NCBI GenBank assembly: GCA_012295275.1 | Contig: SMMR01000020.1 | Span: 1-15,363, forward strand | Length of the DNA: 15,363 nt | From: Chrysomallon squamiferum | Taxonomy: Eukaryota > Mollusca > Gastropoda > Neomphalida > Peltospiridae | Direction of reading: 5' to 3' | Part shown: positions 1 through 11,464 of the stretch, piece by piece | Layout: each line of letters opens with the position of its first letter | Numbering within the stretch: position 1 is the stretch's first letter | Made by a program: the position numbers and the translations under genes | The notes under the pieces: generated by a model | What the model saw: only the letters and a program-made list of their open reading frames with translations | What the model was told of the DNA's origin: nothing | Database searches by the model: none

Positions 1-52
1 AATGCGTTTGAAAAAAAACGAGCAAATTTTCAAAAAAAATATGTGCGTTTTT
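1..52 (+). repeat. Partial satellite monomer, left edge
   Basis: These bases match the last part of the consensus (AATGCGTTTG, the A-tract, the CGAGCAAATTTTC segment and the T-tract before the phase mark). The copy is cut by the window edge, not by any biological junction, so the array continues to the left. Confidence 0.95.
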
Positions 53-1188
53 GTGCACGTGTCGGAAACGAGTTGTTCCCCTTGGGTGGCGCGTGCGGCA
101 CTTTTCGCCCGAGTAGGGCAACCCTTGCCCCACTTTTGGGTATGTGCGCCCGATTTTTCCCACGTGCGCAGAAAAAAGTTATTGCACTTTGAAAATGGTA
201 CCCCTAGCATTTTCAACGGAACTTGAAAAAATTCGATTTTCAAAATTGAAAATCCGTGTGGCACTATTCCGTGCGGTCGGGAAAAATATTTCAACGTGTG
301 CAAAAAGGTGCGCGCCGTCGGGGCGAGTGTGGCAAAAAAAACGTTTCCAACATTTACCAAAGGTGCTGCACCTTTTGAAAATGCGTGAAAAAAAAAACGA
401 GCAATTTTTTCAAAAAAAATATGTGCGTTTTTTGTGCACGTGTCGGAAACGAGTTGTTCCCCTTGGGTGGCGCGTGCGGCACTTTTCGCCCGAGTAGGGC
501 AACCCTTTGCCCCTTTTTTGGGTATGTGCGCCCGATTTTTCCCACGTGCGCAGAAAAAGTTATTGCACTTTGAAAAAGGTACCCCTAGCATTTTCAACGG
601 AACTTGAAAAAATTCGATTTTCAAAAATTGAAAATCCGTGTGGCACTATTCCGTGCGGTCGGGAAAAATATTTCAACGTGTGCAAAAGGTGCGCGCCGTC
701 GGGGCGAGTGTGGCAAAAACGTTTCCAACATTTACCAAAGGTGCTGCACCTTTGAAAATGCGTTTGAAAAAAAAAAAACGAGCAAATTTTCAAAAATATG
801 TGCGTTTTTTTTGTGCACGTGTCGGAAACGAGTTGTTCCCCCCCTTGGTGGCGCGTGCGGCACTTTTCGCCCGAGTAGGGCAACCCTTGCCCCACTTTTT
901 GGGTATGTGCGCCCGATTTTTCCCCGTGCGCAGAAAAAGTTATTGCACTTTGAAAATGGTACCCCTAGCATTTTCAACGGAACTTGAAAAAATTCGATTT
1001 TCAAAAATTGAAAATCCGTGTGGCACTATTCCGTGCGGTCGGGAAAAATATTTCAACGTGTGCAAAAGGTGCGCGCCGTCGGGGCGAGTGTGGCAAAAAC
1101 GTTTCCAACATTTACCAAAGGTGCTGCACCTTTTGAAAATGCGTTTAAAAAAAAAACGAGCAAATTTTCAAAAATATGTGCGTTTTTT

Positions 1189-1562
1189 GTGCACGTGTCG
1201 GAAACGAGTTGTTCCCCTTGGGTGGCGCGTGCGGCACTTTTCGCCCGAGTAGGGCAACCCTTGCCCCACTTTTGGGTATGTGCGCCCGATTTTTCCCACG
1301 TGCGCAGAAAAAGTTATTGCACTTTGAAAATGGTACCCCTAGCATTTTCAACGGAACTTGAAAAAATTCGATTTTCAAAAATTGAAAATCCGTGTGGCAC
1401 TATTCCGTGCGGTCGGGAAAAATATTTCAACGTGTGCAAAAGGTGCGCGCCGTCGGGGCGAGTGTGGCAAAAACGTTTCCAACATTTACCAAAGGTGCTG
1501 CACCTTTTGAAAATGCGTTTGAAAAAAAAACGAGCAAATTTTCAAAAATATGTGCGTTTTTT
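1189..1562 (+). repeat. Monomer copy 4, identical to the reference copy 10.2 kb away
   Basis: This 374-bp copy has the same run lengths (A9 before CGAGC, T6 before the phase mark, C4 and G4 runs) and the same bases as 11415-11788. Its neighbours on both sides carry indels. Identity at such distance fits homogenisation by unequal exchange or gene conversion. It is also what a consensus-driven assembly of a near-uniform array would produce. Confidence 0.85.
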
Positions 1563-2590
1563 GTGCACGTGTCGGAAACGAGTTGTTCCCCTTTGGGTGG
1601 CGCGTGCACTTTTTTTTCGCCCGAGTAGGGCAACCCTTGCCCCACTTTTGGGTATGTGCGCCCGATTTTTCCCACGTGCGCAGAAAAAGTTATTGCACTT
1701 TGAAAAAGGTACCCCTAGCATTTTCAACGGAACTTGAAAAAATTCGATTTTCAAAAATTGAAAATCCGTGTGGCACTATTCCGTGCGGTCGGGAAAAATA
1801 TTTCAACGTGTGCAAAAGGTGCGCGCCGTCGGGGCGAGTGTGGCAAAAACGTTTCCAACATTTACCAAAGGTGCTGCACCTTTGAAAATGCGTTGAAAAA
1901 AAAAAAACGAGCAAATTTTCAAAAAAAATATGTTTTTTTTTGTGCACGTGTCGGAAACGAGTTGTTCCCCCTTTGGTGGCGCGTGCGGCACTTTTCGCCC
2001 GAGTAGGGCAACCCTTGCCCCACTTTTGGGTATGTGCGCCCGATTTTTCCCACGTGCGCAGAAAAAGTTATTGCACTTTGAAAATGGTACCCCTAGCATT
2101 TTCAACGGAACTTGAAAAAATTCGATTTTCAAAAATTGAAAATCCGTGTGGCACTATTCCGTGCGGTCGGGAAAAATATTTCAACGTGTGCAAAAGGTGC
2201 GCGCCGTCGGGGCGAGTGTGGCAAAAACGTTTCCAACATTTACCAAAGGTGCTGCACCTTTTGAAAATGCGTTTGAAAAAAAAACGAGCAAATTTTCAAT
2301 AAATATGTTTTTTTTTTTGTGCACGTGTCGGAAACGAGTTGTTCCCCTTGGGTGGCGCGTGCGGCACTTTTCGCCCGAGTAGGGCAACCCCCTTGCCCCC
2401 CACTTTTGGGTATGTGCGCCCGATTTTTCCCACGTGCGCAAAAAAAAGTTATTGCACTTTGAAAATGGGTACCCCTAGCATTTTCAACGGAACTTGAAAA
2501 AATTCGATTTTCAAAAATTGAAAATCCGTGTGGCACTATTCCGTGCGGTCGGGAAAAATATTTCAACGTGTGCAAAAGGTGCGCGCCGTC

Positions 2591-2597
2591 GGGGGGG
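2591..2597 (+). repeat. G7 variant of the G4 run
   Basis: CCGTCGGGGCGAG carries seven G instead of four in copy 7 here, and again in copies 19 (7119-7125), 20 (7501-7507) and 25 (about 9396-9402). Intermediate G5 or G6 forms were not seen, so this looks like a discrete shared variant, unlike the graded A and T runs. Confidence 0.7.
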
Positions 2598-3764
2598 CGA
2601 GTGTGGCAAAAACGTTTCCAACATTTACCAAAGGTGCTGCACCTTTGAAAATGCGTTTGAAAAAAAAACGAGCAAATTTTCAAAAATATGTGCGTTTTTT
2701 GTGCACGTGTCGAAAACGAGTTGTTCCCCTTGGGTGGCGCGTGCGGCACTTTTCGCCCGAGTAGGGCAACCCTTGCCCCACTTTTGGGTATGTGCGCCCG
2801 ATTTTTCCCACGTGCGCAGAAAAAGTTATTGCACTTTGAAAATGGTACCCCTAGCATTTTCAACGGAACTTGAAAAAATTCGATTTTCAAAAATTGAAAA
2901 TCCGTGTGGCACTATTCCGTGCGGTCGGGAAAAATATTTCAACGTGTGCAAAAGGTGCGCGCCGTCGGGGCGAGTGTGGCAAAAACGTTTCCAACATTTA
3001 CCAAAGGTGCTGCACCTTTTTTGAAAATGCGCGTTGAAAAAAAACGAGCAAATTTCAAAAATATGTGCGTTTTTTTGTGCACGTGTCGGAAACGAGTTGT
3101 TCCCCTTGGGTGGCGCGTGCGGCACTTTTCGCCCGAGTAGGGCAACCCTTGCCCCACTTTTGGGTATGTGCGCCCGATTTTTTTCCCACGTGCGCAAAAA
3201 AAAAGTTATTGCACTTTGAAAATGGTACCCCTAGCATTTTCAACGGAACTTGAAAAAATTCGATTTTCAAAAATTGAAAATCCGTGTGGCACTATTCCGT
3301 GCGGTCGGGAAAAATATTTCAACGTGTGCAAAAGGTGCGCGCCGTCGGGGCGAGTGTGGCAAAAACGTTTCCAACATTTACCAAAGGTGCTGCACCTTTT
3401 GAAAATGCGTTTGAAAAAAAAACGAGCAAATTTTCAAAAATATGTGCGTTTTTTGTGCACGTGTCGGAAACGAGTTGTTCCCCTTGGGTGGCGCGTGCGG
3501 CACTTTTCGCCCGAGTAGGGCAACCCTTGCCCCACTTTTGGGTATGTGCGCCCGATTTTTCCCACGTGCGCAGAAAAAGTTATTGCACTTTGAAAATGGT
3601 ACCCCTAGCATTTTCAACGGAACTTGAAAAAATTCGATTTTCAAAAATTGAAAATCCGTGTGGCACTATTCCGTGCGGTCGGGAAAAATATTTCAACGTG
3701 TGCAAAAGGTGCGCGCCGTCGGGGCGAGTGTGGCAAAAAACGTTTCCAACATTTACCAAAGGTG

Positions 3765-3770
3765 CTGCTG
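3765..3770 (+). repeat. CTG triplet duplication in copy 10
   Basis: GGTGCTGCACC reads GGTGCTGCTGCAC in this copy, adding one CTG and removing one C. It breaks the 17-bp palindrome that other copies keep. This is ordinary slippage in a two-unit CTG. Confidence 0.8.
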
Positions 3771-5984
3771 CACTTTTGAAAATGCGTTGAAAAAAAAACG
3801 AGCAAATTTTCAAAAATATGTGCGTTTTTTGTGCACGTGTCGGAAACGAGTTGTTCCCCTTGGGTGGCGCGTGCGGCACTTTTCGCCCGAGTAGGGCAAC
3901 CCTTGCCCCACTTTTGGGTATGTGCGCCCGATTTTTCCCACGTGCGCAGAAAAAGTTATTGCACTTTGAAAATGGTACCCCTAGCATTTTCAACGGAACT
4001 TGAAAAAATTCGATTTTCAAAAATTGAAAATCCGTGTGGCACTATTCCGTGCGGTCGGAAAAAAAATATTTCAACGTGTGCAAAAGGTGCGCGCCGTCGG
4101 GGCGAGTGTGGCAAAAACGTTTCCAACATTTACCAAAGGTGCTGCACCTTTGAAAATGCGTTTGAAAAAAAAAAAAACGAGCAAATTTTCAAAAAAATAT
4201 GTGCGTTTTTTGTGCACGTGTCGGAAACGAGTTTCCCCTTGGGTGGCGCGTGCACTTTTTCGCCCGAGTAGGGCAACCCTTGCCCCACTTTTTGGGTATA
4301 TGTGCGCCCGATTTTTCCCACGTGCGCAGAAAAAGTTATTGCACTTTGAAAATGGTACCCCTAGCATTTTCAACGGAACTTGAAAAATTCGATTTTCAAA
4401 AATTGAAAATCCGTGTGGCACTATTCCGTGCGGTCGGGAAAAATATTTCAACGTGTGCAAAGGTGCGCGCCGTCGGGGCGAGTGTGGCAAAAACGTTTCC
4501 AACATTTACCAAAGGTGCTGCACCTTTGAAAATGCGTTTGAAAAAAACGAGCAAATTTTCAAAAAAATATGTGCGTTTTTGTGCACGTGTCGGAAACGAG
4601 TTGTTCCCTTTGGGTGGCGCGTGCGGCACTTTTTTCGCCCGAGTAGGGGCAACCCTTGCCCCACTTTTGGGTATGTGCGCCCGATTTTCCCCCGTGCGCA
4701 GAAAAAGTTATTGCACTTTGAAAATGGTACCCCTAGCATTTTCAACGGAACTTGAAAAAATTCGATTTTCAAAATTGAAAATCCGTGTGGCACTATTCCG
4801 TGCGGTCGGGAAAAATATTTCAACGTGTGCAAAAGGTGCGCGCCGTCGGGGCGAGTGTGGCAAAAACGTTTCCAACATTTACCAAAGGTGCTGCACCTTT
4901 TGAAAATGCGTTTGAAAAAAAAACGAGCAAATTTTCAAAAATATGTGCGTTTTTTGTGCACGTGTCGGAAACGAGTTGTTCCCCTTGGGTGGCGCGTGCG
5001 GCACTTTTCGCCCGAGTAGGGCAACCCTTGCCCCACTTTTGGGTATGTGCGCCCGATTTTTCCCACGTGCGCAGAAAAAGTTATTGCACTTTGAAAATGG
5101 TACCCCTAGCATTTTCAACGGAACTTGAAAAAATTCGATTTTCAAAAATTGAAAATCCGTGTGGCACTATTCCGTGCGGTCGGGAAAAATATTTCAACGT
5201 GTGCAAAAGGTGCGCGCCGTCGGGGCGAGTGTGGCAAAAACGTTTCCAACATTTTACCAAAGGTGCTGCACCTTTTGAAAATGCGTTTTTGAAAAAAAAA
5301 ACGAGCAAATTCAAAAAAATATGTGTTTTTTTTGTGCACGTGTCGGAAACGAGTTGTTCCCCTTGGGTGGCGCGTGCGGCTTTTTTTCGCCCGAGTAGGG
5401 CAACCCCTTGCCCCACTTTTTTGGGTATGTGCGCCCGATTTTTTCCCACGCGCGCAGCAGAAAAAAAGTTATTGCACTTTGAAAATGGTACCCCTAGCAT
5501 TTTCAACGGAACTTGAAAAAATTCGATTTTCAAAAATTGAAAATCCGTGTGGCACTATTCCGTGCGGTCGGGAAAAATATTTCAACGTGTGCAAAAGGTG
5601 CGCGCCGTCGGGGCGAGTGTGGCAAAAACGTTTCCAACATTTACCAAAGGTGCTGCACCTTTTGAAAATGCGTTTGAAAAAAAAAACGAGCAAATTTTCA
5701 AAAAAAAATATGTTTTTTTTTGTGCACGTGTCGGAAACGAGTTGTTCCCCTTGGGTGGCGCGTGCGGCACTTTTCGCCCGAGTAGGGCAACCCTTGCCTT
5801 TTTTTGGGTATGTGCGCCCGATTTTTCCCACGTGCGCAGAAAAAGTTATTGCACTTTGAAAATGGTACCCCTAGCATTTTCAACGGAACTTGAAAAAATT
5901 CGATTTTCAAAAATTGAAAATCCGTGTGGCACTATTCCGTGCGGTCGGGAAAAATATTTCAACGTGTGCAAAAAGGTGCGCGCC

Positions 5985-5999
5985 GTCGGTCGGGGCGTG
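5985..5999 (+). repeat. TCGG duplication with loss of AG in copy 16
   Basis: CCGTCGGGGCGAGTGTGG reads CCGTCGGTCGGGGCGTGTGG. A 4-bp direct duplication is accompanied by loss of AG from GAGTG. Nearby in copy 15 (about 5449-5459) CACGTGCGCAG reads CACGCGCGCAGCAG, a T to C change plus a CAG duplication. Confidence 0.75.
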
Positions 6000-7312
6000 T
6001 GGCAAAAAAACGTTTCCAACATTTACCAAAGGTGCTGCACCTTTTGAAAATGCGTTGAAAAAAAAAAACGAGCAATTTTCAAAAAATATGTGTTTTTTTT
6101 GTGCACGTGTCGGAAACGAGTTGTTCCCCTTGGGTGGCGCGTGCGGCACTTTTCGCCCGAGTAGGGCAACCCTGCCCCACTTTTTTTTGGGTATGTGCGC
6201 CCGATTTTTCCCCGTGCGCAGAAAAAGTTATTGCACTTTGAAAATGGTACCCCTAGCATTTTCAACGGAACTTGAAAAAATTCGATTTTCAAAATTGAAA
6301 ATCCGTGTGGCACTATTCCGTGCGGTCGGGAAAAATATTTCAACGTGTGCAAAAGGTGCGCGCCGTCGGGGCGAGTGTGGCAAAAACGTTTCCAACATTT
6401 ACCAAAGGTGCTGCACCTTTTGAAAATGCGTGAAAAAAAAAACGAGCAAATTTTCAAAAAAATATGTGCGTTTTTTGTGCACGTGTCGGAAACGAGTTGT
6501 TCCCCTTGGGTGGCGCGTGCGGCACTTTTCGCCCGAGTAGGGCAACCCTTGCCCCACTTTTGGGTATGTGCGCCCGATTTTTCCCACGTGCGCAGAAAAA
6601 GTTATTGCACTTTGAAAATGGTACCCCTAGCATTTTCAACGGAACTTGAAAAAATTCGATTTTCAAAAATTGAAAATCCGTGTGGCACTATTCCGTGCGG
6701 TCGGGAAAAATATTTCAACGTGTGCAAAAGGTGCGCGCCGTCGGGGCGAGTGTGGCAAAAACGTTTCCAACATTTACCAAAGGTGCTGCACCTTTGAAAA
6801 TGCGTTTGAAAAAAAACGAGCAAATTTTCAAAAAATATGTGCGTTTTTTTTTGTGCACGTGTCGGAAACGAGTTGTTCCCCTTGGGTGGCGCGTGCGGCA
6901 CTTTTCGCCCGAGTAGGGCAACCCTTGCCCCACTTTTGGGTATGTGCGCCCGATTTTTCCCACGTGCGCAGAAAAAGTTATTGCACTTTTGAAAATGGTA
7001 CCCCTAGCATTTTCAACGGAACTTGAAAAATTCGATTTTCAAAAATTGAAAATCCGTGTGGCACTATTCCGTGCGGTCGGGAAAAATATTTCAACGTGTG
7101 CAAAAGGTGCGCGCCGTCGGGGGGGCGAGTGTGGCAAAAACGTTTCCAACATTTACCAAAGGTGCTGCACCTTTTTGAAAATGCGTTTGAAAAAAAAACG
7201 AGCAAATTTCAAAAAAAATATGTGCGTTTTTTTTTGTGCACGTGTCGGAAACGAGTTGTTCCCCTTGGGTGGCGCGTGCGGCACTTTTCGCCCGAGTAGG
7301 GCAACCTTTGCC

Positions 7313-7322
7313 TTTTTTTTTT
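7313..7322 (+). repeat. T10 run replacing CCACTTTT
   Basis: Copy 20 reads TTTGCC followed by T10 and GGGTATG where consensus has CTTGCCCCACTTTTGGG. Equivalent T runs occur in copies 2 (514-519), 16 (5799-5805), 26 (9587-9594) and 34 (12617-12623). The A and C of CCAC are lost each time. Confidence 0.8.
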
Positions 7323-8269
7323 GGGTATGTGCGCCCGATTTTTCCCACGTGCGCAGAAAAGTTATTGCACTTTGAAAATGGTACCCCTAGCATTTTCAAC
7401 GGAACTTGAAAAATTCGATTTTCAAAATTGAAAATCCGTGTGGCACTATTCCGTGCGGTCGGGAAAAATATTTCAACGTGTGCAAAAGGTGCGCGCCGTC
7501 GGGGGGGCGAGGTGGCAAAAACGTTTCCAACATTTACCAAAGGTGCTGCACCTTTGAAAATGCGTTTGAAAAAAAACGAGCAAAATTCAAAAAAAAATAT
7601 GTGCGTTTTTTGTGCACGTGTCGGAAACGAGTTGTTCCCCTTGGGTGGCGCGTGCGGCACTTTTCGCCCGAGTAGGGCAACCCTTGCCCCACTTTTGGGT
7701 ATGTGCGCCCGATTTTTCCCACGTGCGCAGAAAAAGTTATTGCACTTTGAAAATGGTACCCCTAGCATTTTCAACGGAACTTGAAAAAATTCGATTTTCA
7801 AAAATTGAAAATCCGTGTGGCACTATTCCGTGCGGTCGGGAAAAATATTTCAACGTGTGCAAAAGGTGCGCGCCGTCGGGGCGAGTGTGGCAAAAACGTT
7901 TCCAACATTTACCAAAGGTGCTGCACCTTTTGAAAATGCGTTTGAAAAAAAAAAACGAGCAAATTTTCAAAAAAATATGCGTTTTTTTTGTGCACGTGTC
8001 GGAAACGAGTTGTTCCCCCCTTGGGTGGCGCGTGCGGCACTTTTCGCCCGAGTAGGGCAACCCTTGCCCCACTTTTGGGTATGTGCGCCCGATTTTTCCC
8101 ACGTGCGCAGAAAAAGTTATTGCACTTTGAAAATGGTACCCCTAGCATTTTCAACGGAACTTGAAAAAATTCGATTTTCAAAAATTGAAAATCCGTGTGG
8201 CACTATTCCGTGCGGTCGGGAAAAATATTTCAACGTGTGCAAAAGGTGCGCGCCGTCGGGGCGAGTGGC

Positions 8270-8298
8270 AAAAACGTTTCAACAAAAACGTTTCCAAC
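8270..8298 (+). repeat. Local 14-bp tandem duplication in copy 22
   Basis: AAAAACGTTTCAAC (8270-8283) is followed directly by AAAAACGTTTCCAAC (8284-8298), where other copies have the motif once. GAGTGTGGC just before it is shortened to GAGTGGC. This copy (7990-8378) is therefore the longest, at 389 bp. It is the largest change in the window that is not a simple run-length difference. Confidence 0.85.
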
Positions 8299-8648
8299 AT
8301 TTACCAAAGGTGCTGCACCTTTTGAAAATGCGTTTGAAAAAAAAAACGAGCAAATTTTCAAAAATATGTGCGTTTTTTGTGCACGTGTCGGAAACGAGTT
8401 GTTCCCCTTGGGTGGCGCGTGCGGCACTTTTCGCCCGAGTAGGGCAACCCTTGCCCCACTTTTGGGTATGTGCGCCCGATTTTTCCCACGTGCGCAGAAA
8501 AGTTATTGCACTTTGAAAATGGTACCCCTAGCATTTTCAACGGAACTTGAAAAAATTCGATTTTCAAAAATTGAAAATCCCGTGGCACTATTCCGTGCGG
8601 TCGGGAAAAATATTTCAACGTGTGCAAAAGGTGCGCGCCGTCGGGGCG

Positions 8649-8716
8649 AAAAAAAAAAACGTTTCCAACATTTACCAAAGGTGCTGCACCTTTTGAAAAT
8701 GCGAAAAAAAAAAAAA
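8649..8716 (+). repeat. Copy 23: two motifs overwritten by A runs
   Basis: At 8649-8659 an A11 run replaces the GTGTGGC part of CGAGTGTGGCAAAAACG. At 8704-8716 an A13 run replaces TTTG in GCGTTTGAAAA. In both cases the neighbouring A run has grown while interior bases vanished. The same copy also loses TGT near 8580 (CCCGTGGCAC). Confidence 0.8.
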
Positions 8717-9481
8717 CGAGCAAATTTCAAAAAAAAATATGTGCGTTTTTGTGCACGTGTCGGAAACGAGTTGTTCCCCTTGGGTGGCGCGTGCGGCACT
8801 TTTCGCCCGAGTAGGGCAACCCTTGCCCCACTTTTGGGTATGTGCGCCCGATTTTTCCCACGTGCGCAGAAAAAGTTATTGCACTTTGAAAATGGTACCC
8901 CTAGCATTTTCAACGGAACTTGAAAAAATTCGATTTTCAAAAATTGAAAATCCGTGTGGCACTATTCCGTGCGGTCGGGAAAAATATTTCAACGTGTGCA
9001 AAAGGTGCGCGCCGTCGGGGCGAGTGTGGCAAAAAAACGTTTCCAACATTTACCAAAGGTGCTGCACCTTTTGAAAATGCGTTTGAAAAAAAAACGAGCA
9101 AATTTTCAAAAAAAAATGTTTTTTTTTTGTGCACGTGTCGGAAACGAGTTGTTCCCCTTGGGTGGCGCGTGCGGCACTTTTCGCCCGAGTAGGGCAACCC
9201 TTGCCCCACTTTTGGGTATGTGCGCCCGATTTTTCCCACGTGCGCAGAAAAAGTTATTGCACTTTGAAAATGGTACCCCTAGCATTTTCAACGGAACTTG
9301 AAAAAATTCGATTTTCAAAAATTGAAAATCCGTGTGGCACTATTCCGTGCGGTCGGGAAAAATATTTCAACGTGTGCAAAAAGGTGCGCGCCGTCGGGGG
9401 GGCGAGTGTGGCAAAAACGTTTCCAACATTTACCAAAGGTGCTGCACCTTTTGAAAATGCGTTTGAAAAAAAAAAACGAGC

Positions 9482-9494
9482 AAAAAAAAAAAAA
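9482..9494 (+). repeat. A13 run replacing AAATTTTCAAAAA
   Basis: In copy 25 the segment between CGAGC and TATGTG is pure A, at the same length (13) as the consensus segment it replaces. The TTTTC interior, part of the conserved ATTTTCAA 8-mer, is gone. A same-length replacement is hard to obtain by simple slippage and looks like a base-calling or consensus artefact. Confidence 0.8.
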
Positions 9495-9935
9495 TATGTG
9501 TTTTTTTGTGCACGTGTCGGAAACGAGTTGTTCCCCCTTGGGTGGCGCGTGCGGCACTTTTCGCCCGAGTAGGGCAACCCTTGCCCTTTTTTTTGGGTAT
9601 GTGCGCCCGATTTTTCCCCGTGCGCAGAAAAAAAGTTATTGCACTTTGAAAATGGTACCCCTAGCATTTTCAACGGAACTTGAAAAAATTCGATTTTCAA
9701 AAATTGAAAATCCGTGTGGCACTATTCCGTGCGGTCGGGAAAAATATTTCAACGTGTGCAAAAGGTGCGCGCCGGGGGGGGCGAGTGTGGCAAAAACGTT
9801 TCCAACATTTACCAAAGGTGCTGCACCTTTTGAAAATGCGTTTGAAAAAAAAAAAACGAGCAAATTTTCAAAAAAATATGTGCGTTTTTGTGCACGTGTC
9901 GGAAACGAGTTGTTCCCCTTGGGTGGCGCGTGCGG

Positions 9936-9970
9936 TTTTTTTTTCGCCCGAGTAGGGCAACCCCCCCCCC
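9936..9970 (+). repeat. Copy 27: T9 and C10 runs overwriting GGCACTTTT and CCCTTGCCCC
   Basis: At 9936-9944 T9 replaces CACTTTT. At 9961-9970 C10 replaces CCCTTGCCCC at exactly the same length, so TTG reads as CCC. The CGCCCGAGTAGGG between them is untouched. Two independent overwriting events within 35 bp of one copy point to poor read quality here or to an unusual mutational process. Confidence 0.8.
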
Positions 9971-10350
9971 ACTTTTGGGTATGTGCGCCCGATTTTTCCC
10001 ACGTGCGCAGAAAAAAAGTTATTGCACTTTGAAAAATGGTACCCCTAGCATTTTCAACGGAACTTGAAAAAAAATTCGATTTTCAAAAATTGAAAATCCG
10101 TGTGGCACTATTCCGTGCGGTCGGGAAAAATATTTCAACGTGTGCAAAAGGTGCGCGCCGTCGGGGCGAGTGTGGCAAAAACGTTTCCAACATTTACCAA
10201 AGGTGCTGCACCTTTTGAAAATGCGTGAAAAAAAAAAAAAACGAGCAAATTTTCAAAAAAATATGTGCGTTTTTGTGCACGTGTCGGAAACGAGTTGTTC
10301 CCCTTTGGTGGCGCGTGCGGCACTTTTCGCCCGAGTAGGGCAACCCTTGC

Positions 10351-10360
10351 CCCACCCCAC
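10351..10360 (+). repeat. CCCCA duplication in copy 28
   Basis: GCCCCACTTTTGGG reads GCCCCACCCCACTTTTGGG, a 5-bp tandem duplication. It is one of the few length changes here that is not confined to a single-base run. Confidence 0.8.
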
Positions 10361-11417
10361 TTTTGGGTATGTGCGCCCGATTTTTCCCACGTGCGCAGAA
10401 AAAGTTATTGCACTTTGAAAATGGTACCCCTAGCATTTTCAACGGAACTTGAAAAAATTCGATTTTCAAAAATTGAAAATCCGTGTGGCACTATTCCGTG
10501 CGGTCGAAAAAAAATATTTCAACGTGTGCAAAAGGTGCGCGCCGTCGGGGCGAGTGTGGCAAAAACGTTTCCAACATTTACCAAAGGTGCTGCACCTTTG
10601 AAAATGCGTTTGAAAAAAAAAACGAGCAAATTTTCAAAAAAAAATATGTGCGTTTTTTTGTGCACGTGTCGGAAACGAGTTGTTCCCCTTGGGTGGCGCG
10701 TGCGGCACTTTTCGCCCGAGTAGGGCAACCCTTGCCCCCCCACTTTTGGGTATGTGCGCCCGATTTTTCCCACGTGCGCAGAAAAAAAGTTATTGCACTT
10801 TGAAAATGGTACCCCTAGCATTTTCAACGGAACTTGAAAAAAAATTCGATTTTCAAAAATTGAAAATCCGTGTGGCACTATTCCGTGCGGTCGGAAAAAA
10901 ATATTTCAACGTGTGCAAAAGGTGCGCGCCGTCGGGGCGAGTGTGGCAAAAACGTTTCCAACATTTTACCAAAGGTGCTGCACCTTTTGAAAATGCGTTG
11001 AAAAAAAACGAGCAAATTTTCAAAAATATGTGCGTTTTTTTGTGCACGTGTCGGAAACGAGTTGTTCCCCTTTGGGTGGCGCGTGCGGCACTTTTCGCCC
11101 GAGTAGGGCAACCCTTGCCCCACTTTTGGGTATGTGCGCCCGATTTTCCCCGTGCGCAGAAAAAGTTATTGCACTTTGAAAAATGGTACCCCTAGCATTT
11201 TCAACGGAACTTGAAAAATTCGATTTTCAAAAATTGAAAATCCGTGTGGCACTATTCCGTGCGGTCGGGAAAAATATTTCAACGTGTGCAAAAGGTGCGC
11301 GCCGTCGGGGCGAGTGTGGCAAAAACGTTTCCAACATTTACCAAAGGTGCTGCACCTTTTGAAAATGCGTTTGAAAAAAAAACGAGCAAATTTTCAAAAA
11401 TATGTGCGTTTTTTGTG

Positions 11418-11423
11418 CACGTG
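11418..11423 (+). promoter_or_regulatory. CACGTG palindrome (E-box/G-box-like), site 1 of the monomer
   Basis: CACGTG lies inside GTGCACGTGTCG, which also carries an ApaLI site (GTGCAC). It is intact in all 41 copies. CACGTG is the core bound by many bHLH and bZIP proteins. In a satellite this shows only a potential binding site, not regulation. Confidence 0.4.
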
Positions 11424-11464
11424 TCGGAAACGAGTTGTTCCCCTTGGGTGGCGCGTGCGGCACT

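Larger units (their letters stand above)
9129..11041 (+). repeat. Longest, noisiest run of monomers (copies 25-29)
   Basis: Five consecutive spacings of 379, 382, 385, 385 and 382 bp all exceed consensus. They contain A13 at 9482-9494 replacing AAATTTTCAAAAA, T8 at 9587-9594, a G8 run near 9774-9781, T9 at 9936-9944 and C10 at 9961-9970. Nearly every gain is in a homopolymer. No coding or regulatory content is visible. Confidence 0.75.

Noticed and set aside
1018-1737. Long open frames on both strands (up to about 244 codons, for example 1018-1737, 4785-5516, 9298-10032 and minus-strand 7091-7801)
   Set aside because: They are the same 374 bp read in shifting frames, because 374 is not a multiple of 3. 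The same peptides recur from copy to copy, indels are not multiples of three, both strands are equally open, and no coding constraint is visible.
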